Below are positions 7,694-16,100 of a stretch of DNA of 45,060 nt, one piece after another. The stretch's first letter is position 1. The number at the start of each line of letters is the position of its first letter. The stretch is from Aphodosoma sp045631465 (lineage in GTDB: Bacteria; Bacteroidota; Bacteroidia; Bacteroidales; Paludibacteraceae). The DNA lies in assembly GCA_045631465.1 (NCBI GenBank), contig JAZQUV010000029.1, positions 1 to 45,060 on the forward strand. Reading direction: 5' to 3'. A program made the position numbers and the translations under genes. The notes under the pieces were generated by a model, which made no database searches, was not told where the DNA came from, and saw only the letters and a program-made list of their open reading frames with translations.

Positions 7694-8770
7694 ATGGAAG
7701 AAATTAAATTAATGAAAGGTAATGAGGCTTTCGCTCACGCTGCTGTACGTAGCGGTTGCGACGGCTATTTTGGTTATCCTATTACCCCTCAATCTGAGGT
7801 TATGGAAACCCTACAAGAACTCAAACCTTGGGAAGAAACTGGTATGGTGGTTCTTCAAGCAGAGAGTGAAGTGTCAGCAATCAACATGGTTTATGCAGGT
7901 GCTGCATGTGGTAAAAAAGTTATGACATCGTCATCTTCACCAGGTGTATCTTTGAAACAAGAGGGTATCTCTTATATCGCTGCTGCTGAGCTTCCATGTT
8001 TGATTCTCAACGTAATGCGTGGCGGTCCTGGTCTTGGTACAATCCAACCTTCACAAGCCGACTATTTCCAATCAGTTAAAGGTGGTGGTCATGGTGACTA
8101 TCATATGATTGTTCTTGCTCCATCTACAGTGCAAGAAATGGCTGACTTCGTAGACCTCGGCTATGAATTGGCATTCAAATATCGTAACCCAGTTTTGATG
8201 TTGTCAGACGGTGTTATTGGTCAAATGATGGAAAAAGTTGTATTGCCTCCATTCAAACCACGTCGTTCTATGGAAGAAGTTATCGCACAATGTCCATGGG
8301 CTACTACTGGTAAAGTAGGTCGCGACCACAACATCATCACTTCTTTGGCTCTCGAGTCAGAAGTAATGGAAGCAACTAACAACCGTCTCCAAGCTAAATA
8401 TCGCGAAATCGAAGAAAACGAAGTTCGTTTCGAAGAATATATGCTTGACGATGCTGAATATGTATTCGTAGCATTCGGTTCTTCAGCTCGTATCTGTAAA
8501 CAAGCTGTTGAATACGCTCGCGCAGAAGGTATCAAAGTTGGTGTATTGCGTCCAATCACATTGTTCCCATTCCCAACTAAAAAAATCCAAGAACTTGCAA
8601 CTCGCGTAAAAGGTTTCATGTCTATCGAAATGAGTGCAGGTCAAATGGTAGAAGATGTTCGCTTGGCAGTTAACGGTTCTAAACCAGTAGGTTTCTACGG
8701 CCGTCAAGGTGGTATCATCCCTTCAGCAGAAGAAGCTCTTGAAGCACTTAAAACACAAATTATTAAATGA
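7694..8770 (+). CDS. vorB: 2-oxoacid:ferredoxin oxidoreductase, alpha subunit (VorB-like)
   Basis: 358 residues. The pyrimidine-binding and transketolase-C-like domains are recognisable from the N-terminal GNEAFAHAAVRSGCDGYFGYPITPQSEV, the SSSPGVSLKQEGISYIAAAELPCLILNVMRGGPGLG segment and the C-terminal VEDVRLAVNG-KPVGFYGRQGG. This length and order match the subunit usually called VorB (3-methyl-2-oxobutanoate dehydrogenase) in Bacteroidales. It sits 17 bases after the delta subunit and overlaps the beta subunit by 4 bases (ATGA), implying coupled translation. Confidence 0.92.
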   Translation: MEEIKLMKGNEAFAHAAVRSGCDGYFGYPITPQSEVMETLQELKPWEETGMVVLQAESEVSAINMVYAGAACGKKVMTSSSSPGVSLKQEGISYIAAAELPCLILNVMRGGPGLGTIQPSQADYFQSVKGGGHGDYHMIVLAPSTVQEMADFVDLGYELAFKYRNPVLMLSDGVIGQMMEKVVLPPFKPRRSMEEVIAQCPWATTGKVGRDHNIITSLALESEVMEATNNRLQAKYREIEENEVRFEEYMLDDAEYVFVAFGSSARICKQAVEYARAEGIKVGVLRPITLFPFPTKKIQELATRVKGFMSIEMSAGQMVEDVRLAVNGSKPVGFYGRQGGIIPSAEEALEALKTQIIK

Positions 8771-9573
8771 TTACAGAGATGACAAAACAAGATATTATTA
8801 AACCCGAAAATTTGGTATACGGCAAAACCAAAGTCTTGACCGACAATATCATGCACTATTGTCCAGGTTGTTCTCACGGTGTTATCCACAAACTTATTGC
8901 CGAAGTAATCGAAGAAATGGGCATTCAAGAGAAAACAATTGGTGTTGCTCCTGTAGGTTGTTCAGTATTCGCTTACAACTATTTTGATATCGATATGCAA
9001 GAAGCTGCTCACGGTCGTGCACCTGCATTGGCTACAGCTATCAAACGTTTGATGCCAGACAAAGTTGTTTTCACATATCAAGGTGATGGTGACTTGGCTG
9101 CTATCGGTACTGCTGAAACTATCCACGCATGTAACCGTGGTGAAAATATCGTTATCTTCTTTGTTAACAACGGTATCTACGGTATGACTGGTGGTCAAAT
9201 GGCTCCAACTACTCTCGAAGGTATGAAAACAGCTACTTGTCCTTACGGCCGTAACACAGATATGTATGGTTTCCCATTGCGTATTTCTGACCTCTTGAAA
9301 GAAATCGATGGTACTTGCTACGTAACACGTCAATCAGTTCACAAAACTGCTAGCATCGTACGTGCTAAAAAAGCAATCCGCAAAGCATTCCAAAACTCAA
9401 TCGACGGTAAAGGTACTTCTATCGTAGAATTCGTATCTCACTGTAACACAAACTGGAAAATGACTCCAGTTCAATCAAATGCTTGGATGGAAGAGCACAT
9501 GTTTGCTAAATATCCTCTTGGTGACTTGAAAGACACTCCAAAAAAACGTTTCGACGAAATTAATCACTTGTAA
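8767..9573 (+). CDS. 2-oxoacid:ferredoxin oxidoreductase, beta (TPP-binding) subunit
   Basis: 268 residues. It binds thiamine pyrophosphate and an iron-sulfur cluster. YCPGCSHG near residue 32 and the TPP/Mg motif GDGD (106-109) followed about 30 residues later by NNGIYGMTGGQ are typical of this subunit family. The start overlaps the end of the alpha gene; an ATG four codons in (MTKQD) is an alternative. Confidence 0.93.
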   Translation: MITEMTKQDIIKPENLVYGKTKVLTDNIMHYCPGCSHGVIHKLIAEVIEEMGIQEKTIGVAPVGCSVFAYNYFDIDMQEAAHGRAPALATAIKRLMPDKVVFTYQGDGDLAAIGTAETIHACNRGENIVIFFVNNGIYGMTGGQMAPTTLEGMKTATCPYGRNTDMYGFPLRISDLLKEIDGTCYVTRQSVHKTASIVRAKKAIRKAFQNSIDGKGTSIVEFVSHCNTNWKMTPVQSNAWMEEHMFAKYPLGDLKDTPKKRFDEINHL

Positions 9574-9579
9574 TAGTAA

Positions 9580-9651
9580 TAAGTAGAAAGTAGTAAGTAG
9601 AAAGATTTATTGTCTTGTGACTTACGACTTACTACTAAAAGTCTGATATAT
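9580..9651. repeat. Type C hairpin repeat before the gamma subunit
   Basis: AAGTAGAAAGTAGTAAGTAG is followed by CTTACGACTTACTAC, an imperfect reverse complement, then AGTCTGATATAT immediately before the start codon. The same tail AGTCTGATAT precedes the start at 36960. Confidence 0.65.
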
Positions 9652-10194
9652 ATGAAAAAAGAAATTATCATAGCTGGATTTGGTGGACAAGGTGTTCTTT
9701 CTATGGGTAAGATTCTTGCTTACGCAGGTCTTATGCAAGGTAAAGAGGTAACTTGGATGCCTGCTTATGGTCCAGAACAACGTGGTGGTACTGCCAACGT
9801 TACTGTCATCCTTTCTGATGACCCAATCGCATCTCCATTGTTGCAAAAATACGATATCGTTGTCGTTCTCAACCAACCTTCAATGGACAAATTCGAATCT
9901 CGCGTTAAACCTGGTGGTATCTTGATTTTCGACCCAAATGGTATGACTCGCGAACCAGAACGCAAAGATATCAACGTATATCGTATCCCTGCAACTGACA
10001 CAGCTGCTGCTCTTGGTCAAGCTAAAACATTCAACATGTTCGTGCTCGGTGGTCTCTTGAAAGTAGATCCAGTTGTAGAACTCGACAAAGTTATGCTTGG
10101 TTTGAAAAAATCATTGCCAGAACGTCACCACAAACTCCTTCCTGCTAACGAAGCAGCTATGTTGAAAGGTGGTGAAATTATCGAGAAACTTTAA
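9652..10194 (+). CDS. 2-oxoacid:ferredoxin oxidoreductase, gamma subunit
   Basis: 180 residues from ATG 9652 (MKKEIIIAGFGGQGVLSMGKIL), the normal start of this family; an upstream TTG at 9610 lies inside the repeat hairpin and is rejected. The FGGQG loop and WMPAYGPEQRGGTANVTVILSDDPIASP mark the gamma domain of pyruvate/2-oxoacid oxidoreductases. Unlike the other subunit genes it is separated by about 78 bases holding a hairpin, which may adjust its expression. A strong terminator follows. Confidence 0.92.
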   Translation: MKKEIIIAGFGGQGVLSMGKILAYAGLMQGKEVTWMPAYGPEQRGGTANVTVILSDDPIASPLLQKYDIVVVLNQPSMDKFESRVKPGGILIFDPNGMTREPERKDINVYRIPATDTAAALGQAKTFNMFVLGGLLKVDPVVELDKVMLGLKKSLPERHHKLLPANEAAMLKGGEIIEKL

Positions 10195-10212
10195 TTCGAT
10201 AACTAAATAATT

Positions 10213-10250
10213 GTAAAGCGGTAAAATCGATTGGTTTTACCGCTTTTTTT
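10213..10250 (+). terminator. Terminator of the oxidoreductase operon
   Basis: Perfect 12-base arms AAAGCGGTAAAA / TTTTACCGCTTT with an 8-base loop and a T run. It marks the left edge of the defence island. Confidence 0.9.
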
Positions 10251-10293
10251 GTTTAAAATAAAGAATAAAAGAAAAAGTTAAAAATTTTATAAA

Positions 10294-10328
10294 ATTGATA
10301 ATTATTCCGAATTTAATTTGTACCTTTG
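10294..10328 (+). promoter_or_regulatory. Probable promoter of the defence operon
   Basis: TACCTTTG (10321-10328) is a full -7 box, 29 bases before the first start codon. The only -33 candidate is ATTG (10294-10297) with a slightly long 23-base spacer, suggesting modest basal strength. Confidence 0.5.
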
Positions 10329-10356
10329 TAGAATTAATATAATATGAATAGGGTAT

Positions 10357-13152
10357 ATGGTTAATTTTTCATCTGGTCAGAGAATTACAGTTCGAGGCGA
10401 AGAGTTCTTAATTACCAATGTGGAGCGAAATACCGATAATGGTTATTTGCTTCATGTTACAGGTATAAGCGAACTCGTAAAAAATCATCATTTTATTTTT
10501 GATTCGACTATAGATAAAAATATAGAAGTTGTTAGTCCTATAAATACTATTTTAGTTGCAGACAATGACCCTCGTTGGAGAAAGACAAAACTCCATATCG
10601 AAACTGCACTTAGAAACAATGCTTTCTATTCTCAGAAAATAACTATCGCCCATGGTGGTGCCTTTGATATTGCAGAATATCAAATGGAACCGACTCTTAA
10701 GGCATTAGAATTACCGCGTCCTCGTCTTCTTATTGCTGATGGTGTGGGTCTTGGTAAGACCATTGAGGTCGGAATATTTCTTAGCGAAATGATTCGTAGA
10801 GGTCGAGGTAAACGTATTCTTGTGTGTGCACTCAAGAGTATCTTAGCCCAATTCCAGGAAGAAATTTGGAATCGCTTTGCTATTCCTCTCGTACGACTTG
10901 ACAGTGTTGGGGTGGCTAAGATTCAAAACGAGATTCCCTTGAACAAAAACCCATTTGACTATTACGATAAGACGATTATATCCATTGATACACTCAAAAA
11001 CAATGGCCGTTTCCGTGCTTGGTTGGAAAAGACCCATTGGGACATTATTGTTATTGACGAATGTCATAAAGTGGCAAACGAAGATAGCCTTCGTGGTGAT
11101 TTGGCACAATTCCTTGCTCAGAAGTGTGAATCAATGATTCTCACCTCTGCGACTCCTCATAATGGGTCTGCTGAGTCATTTGCTAATCTCATGCGAATGC
11201 TTGAACCAATATCTATTCCTCGTAATGGTGAATACACCAAGGAGGATGTCATGCCATACTATGTACGTCGTTTCAAGAACGATATTAGAGACGAACGTAT
11301 CCGTAGCCAATTCCAAGAGCGTAAGGTTATTCCAATTGACGTTCACCTTACTCCCGAGGAGGAAAATATCCTCAGTATGCAGCATGCCAAATTTGTGAAC
11401 CTCAGTAATAGTACGATTCACGATCCGTTGTTTGCTCTTACTGTATTCAAGAGCTTCTTGTCATCTCCCCAAGCTGCTCTTTTAACACTATTGGAACGAC
11501 AAAAGAAAGATGACAGCAGTGATATAGAGATTCTTATAGCTGACATCCAAACTCTTGTTGATTTTCAGCGTGACACTCGCTATGATGCGCTCAAGAAAAA
11601 ACTACAAGAAATATGGTCTGCCAATAAGCAAGAACGTATCGTGATTTTCACCGAGCGTATTGCAACCATGAAATACCTTGCTGAGCGTATCAAAAATGAG
11701 TTCAGACTCACAGATGAGCAGGTAAAACGTTTCGACGGTTCTCTTTCTGATACAGAACAAGAGGAAATGGTGAGCTATTTTGCAAAGGAAGATAGCAAAA
11801 TCCGTGTATTCATTTCAAGTGATAGTGGTAGTCAGGGTGTCAACTTGCACTACTTCTGCCATATCATGTTCAATTACGACATTCCTTGGAGTCTTATTAC
11901 ACTCGAACAGCGAAATGGACGTATTGACCGCTATGGACAAAAGCAAACACCTATCATCTACTATCTCGTAGCTAAGAGTGAACGTACCGATCTGAAAACA
12001 GACTTCCGAATCATCGATAAGCTTCGAGTCAAGGAGCAAGAAGTTCACGACACCCTTGGTGATGCCATGAGTGTGATGGAACTTTATAATGTTCAGAAAG
12101 AAGAAAAGGCTATTGGCGATATGCTTCAGGGGAAGACGGATACTGACGCCATTGAACCAGAGACACAACGTCGTCGCCGACCAATGGGATTCAAGAAGGA
12201 CCTTGCAAAGACTCCTACTAAAGAGCATTTATCAGAGAATATCTTTGAAAAACGATTCTCACTTTATAGCGATGAACTTAGTTTCTATCAAGACCTATTC
12301 GACGAACTTGAGGCCGTGGGCAGCGTTCAGCATGGTGATATAGTAATGCACCGTGACGATGCGACAATACCTTTCGTAGAAATTAAAAATAATACTGAAT
12401 TGCAGGATGTTCTTTTTGATATCCCAAGTGAAGCATTTCCAAAGGATAATATCTTCCGTCTTGCCACAGACAAAGCATGGCTCAACAAGTCAATAGCAGA
12501 ATCTCGCAAGAGTACCAAAAGCGAATGGAGCAAGTTCCTTCCGCTTTATGATATTCATCCTATTATCCAGTATATGCTTACTAAGTTCACAGCTTCATTG
12601 CCTAAGTCACAGGCTATGGCCGTACGCTATAGTGAACTACCAAAAGGAATGAGCTATTATCTTTTCTATGGCAGTCACGGAAATGGATTGGGACAGAACT
12701 TGGTTAGTAAGTTCTTTGTAGTACCTTTAAATGCCGATGGACAATTTGTAGAACGCCCAATGTCATTCCACGACTTCACGAGCAAATATGCTATAGAGAA
12801 TAAATTTATGACTGGAGCTACTGATGACGAGATTGCAATCTTACAATCAAATCTACAAGAAGCTATTGATTTTGGTACAGTAAATTACATGTATGATGCT
12901 CAATCCAAAGTCAGCGACTCTATGGAACGTCAATTAAAGACATACAAGGAGAAGTTGTCAAAGTGGGCCGACCTTGCAAATTCGCTATTCCAGGATGAAG
13001 ATGTTGCAATCACTCGTACCAACAAGTATAAGAAAGAGAAAGAAGAGATTCAGAAGATAACTGACCAATCAAGTCAGTTTTATCAAGACCTCTTCTCGCT
13101 TGATAATGCAGATCCATACATGCGTCTATTGGCAGTATTTCATAATCTTTGA
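10357..13152 (+). CDS. DrmD-like SNF2-family helicase
   Basis: 931 residues. An SF2/SNF2 ATPase: Walker A GVGLGKT (129-135, K134), Walker B variant DECH (234-237), motif III SATP (264-267), and motif VI QRNGRIDRYGQ around R519-R525. The N-terminus (about 1-60, GQRITVRGEEFLITNVERN) is the small beta domain seen in DrmD, the SNF2 helicase of class 1 DISARM, and residues 630-931 form a helical C-terminal region. It is first in the island and 6 bases ahead of the methyltransferase, the DrmD-DrmMI order. Likely a DNA translocase acting with the methyltransferase. ATG 10357 is used because a nearby ATG at 10344 is out of frame. Confidence 0.85.
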   Translation: MVNFSSGQRITVRGEEFLITNVERNTDNGYLLHVTGISELVKNHHFIFDSTIDKNIEVVSPINTILVADNDPRWRKTKLHIETALRNNAFYSQKITIAHGGAFDIAEYQMEPTLKALELPRPRLLIADGVGLGKTIEVGIFLSEMIRRGRGKRILVCALKSILAQFQEEIWNRFAIPLVRLDSVGVAKIQNEIPLNKNPFDYYDKTIISIDTLKNNGRFRAWLEKTHWDIIVIDECHKVANEDSLRGDLAQFLAQKCESMILTSATPHNGSAESFANLMRMLEPISIPRNGEYTKEDVMPYYVRRFKNDIRDERIRSQFQERKVIPIDVHLTPEEENILSMQHAKFVNLSNSTIHDPLFALTVFKSFLSSPQAALLTLLERQKKDDSSDIEILIADIQTLVDFQRDTRYDALKKKLQEIWSANKQERIVIFTERIATMKYLAERIKNEFRLTDEQVKRFDGSLSDTEQEEMVSYFAKEDSKIRVFISSDSGSQGVNLHYFCHIMFNYDIPWSLITLEQRNGRIDRYGQKQTPIIYYLVAKSERTDLKTDFRIIDKLRVKEQEVHDTLGDAMSVMELYNVQKEEKAIGDMLQGKTDTDAIEPETQRRRRPMGFKKDLAKTPTKEHLSENIFEKRFSLYSDELSFYQDLFDELEAVGSVQHGDIVMHRDDATIPFVEIKNNTELQDVLFDIPSEAFPKDNIFRLATDKAWLNKSIAESRKSTKSEWSKFLPLYDIHPIIQYMLTKFTASLPKSQAMAVRYSELPKGMSYYLFYGSHGNGLGQNLVSKFFVVPLNADGQFVERPMSFHDFTSKYAIENKFMTGATDDEIAILQSNLQEAIDFGTVNYMYDAQSKVSDSMERQLKTYKEKLSKWADLANSLFQDEDVAITRTNKYKKEKEEIQKITDQSSQFYQDLFSLDNADPYMRLLAVFHNL

Positions 13153-13158
13153 TAAGTC

Positions 13159-16100
13159 ATGGCAGATAATATAACATATAGATTTATACAGAACATTGGT
13201 GATTATTTCCCATCAGGTTACTTCACCGATGATTTCATCAACAAGGTGCAAACCTGTGCTGGTGTGAGTGCTGACGAGATGAAAGCACTATGTAGTCCTT
13301 ACGTTCAGATTCGCAGTGAATATGAAGAGTACAAGAACTTCATCATCAATGGACGTGCTCGAAAGGAAGACCAAATCAAGCATACACACGATTGGCATAC
13401 TACACTGTTGAAGAAACTTGGATACGACACAGAACATGCTTATCAAGAACCATACGTGGTAAAAGAAGGAAGTTCAGACTCTCCTACTGAGATTATTCCT
13501 GTTCGCCATATCATTCGCAGTGGTGAGCGAATTTCCATGCTCATTATGGAGATGCAAAACCTAATTTCTGCCAATGATTCGGAACCTGATGGACTTTTCA
13601 AGCAACAGTATGAAGAAGATCGCACATTAGGTCAACAAAGATATTATGCAGGTCAATGGAAACAGGTCATCCCTACCAAATACCTAGACCGTGAGAAGTA
13701 TCATTTCTCACCGGCTATTATCAATAAGGCTATCACACAGGTATTCTTGATGCCAGAAGACAGAAGACCTCGTTACGTCTTGATGTTGGCAGGAAACACT
13801 GTATTCCTTTTCGACCAAGATAAGTGGGCACGTGGTTCATATCTTCAGTTCTCACTTGATGATCTTTATTTCCAGACACAGATTAAGAACTACCGACTCC
13901 ATTATGCACTCTTCCATTTGCTATGCAGCAAGGAAACGCTCGCTTCAGACGGCCAGACCGTTCTGATGGATATGCTTATTGAAGAGAGTTATAAGAATGC
14001 ATATGAAGTTACCAAAGACTTGAAGGAGGGTGTCATCTTCGCAGTTGAGACACTTGCAAATGAGGCTCTTTACTATATGAAGCATATAGCCAACAAGCCT
14101 TTTGGAAAGAAGGTTGTTGCTGAAGATGGAACAATCACTTATGACGAGACTGACGATGATTTTGAAGCAGAAGTTAAGGATGACTGCCTCACAATCGTAT
14201 ATCGTCTGCTCTTCTTGTTCTATGCCGAGAGCCGTGAAGAATTGGAGATTCTTCCTGTTGGTGACGAAGTCTATAAGCTCGGTTATTCTTTGGAGTCCTT
14301 AAGAGACCTTGAGATGATGCGTCTCAACTCTCAATCAAGCCGTGACGGATACTTCTTTGACGAAAGTATACATCACCTCTTTGACTTGCTTTCCGATGGG
14401 CATAATGCAACCATCTCAATGAATAGCAACAAGAGTTTCCGTGTACGTCCTATCGACTCACCGTTGTTCAACGACAAGAACCTTCACCACCTTGGCGATG
14501 TGAAGATACGCAACGTCAAATGGCAAGAGATTATCAAAGCTCTCTCGCTGTCAAAGAAGAAAAGCTATTGTGGTCGTATCAGCTATGCCAATCTTGGTGT
14601 AAACCAGTTGGGAAGCGTCTATGAGAGCTTGCTAGCTTTCCGTGGGTTCTATGCCGAAGAAGATTATATTGAAGTTCACAAGGCAAACGACCCGTCTGAC
14701 GGAACATTCCTTGTGCCTTATAGCCGTATGAGCGACTTCGACATTTCAGAAGTGTTGTGTAATCAAGACGGTACACCGGCCATATTACCCAAGGGAACTT
14801 TTGTCTATCGTTTGAATGGTCGTGACCGTCAGAAGTCAGCCAGTTACTATACACCTGAAGTTCTTACTCGAAGCACCGTAAAATATACACTTAAAACCAT
14901 CATAGATGAGGTTCGTGAAAATAAGCGAAAAGCAACAGAACTGCTTGAACTGAAGATTTTGGAACCTGCTATGGGTGCTGCTGCATTCCAGAATGAGGTC
15001 ATCAATCAATTAGCCGAAGCATACCTTATTCACCAACAGCGACAGCTTCGCGAGTGCGGTAAGCAAAATTGGCGTATACAGCCGGACAAGTATCGTGATG
15101 AGCTGCAAAAGGTGAAATCTTATATTGCCACTCATAATGTCTATGGTGTCGACTTGAATCCAACTGCTATTGAGTTAGGTAAGCTCTCCTTGTGGTTGAA
15201 CGTAATCCACAAGGACATGGAAACACCATTCTTTGCTAACCGTCTTGCTGTCGGTAATGCTGTTATCGGTGCATGGCTTAAGGTCTATAGTAAAGATGAT
15301 GTAAAAGGCATTATAGAAAGGCAAGGCCGCCCATTGAAACCAAATAAATGGTGGGAAAAAGCACCTCATAAGATTAAATTCTTCAGCAACCGAGTTAATC
15401 GTTCGGTTAATGATGTGTATCATTTCCTCTTGCCAGACGCAAATATGCTTGGCGTACGAAGCATCAAGGAGCAGAAGGAGGAATATCCAACTGAGTTTGC
15501 TTGCATGACCACAATTTTGAAGGACTGGACTGCTCCTATAACAGATACTGATTTCAAGACATTGCAACGATTGTCTGGCAAGATAGATGTATTGCTTAAG
15601 GAATACTTTACCGACCAGATATCAATTGACAAGTACACCAACAACAGTAAGGACATTTGGGATGGTGTGGAGCATACTGAGAGTTTGTTTAAGGAACTGG
15701 AACAGACTGAAACCTATGCACGCAAGCAGGAACTTTTCGATACACGTTATCGCCACGATAACGCCTATCGTAAGCTCAAACTTGTGATGGACTATTGGTG
15801 TTCACTATGGTTCTGGGAATACAAGGATGCAGATGCCCTTCCTACTCGTCAAGAGTTTTGGGGCGATATTGAGGCATTGCTTGATGTTGATAATGCTAAA
15901 CTTGACACCAATACACGTAGAGCTTTGGAGCGCGTTGGTATGGCGGCAGAGCCACAAGAAGAATATGGCAGAATCACAGAAGACGAATCTCAAATTATTG
16001 CTCGTACTCAAGAGGAACTGCTTACAGCTTCTCATGCCAATCTTTCATTGTTTGCCGATGAAGAACCACTTCGTCTGCGTATAGCCGATGAACTAGGCAA

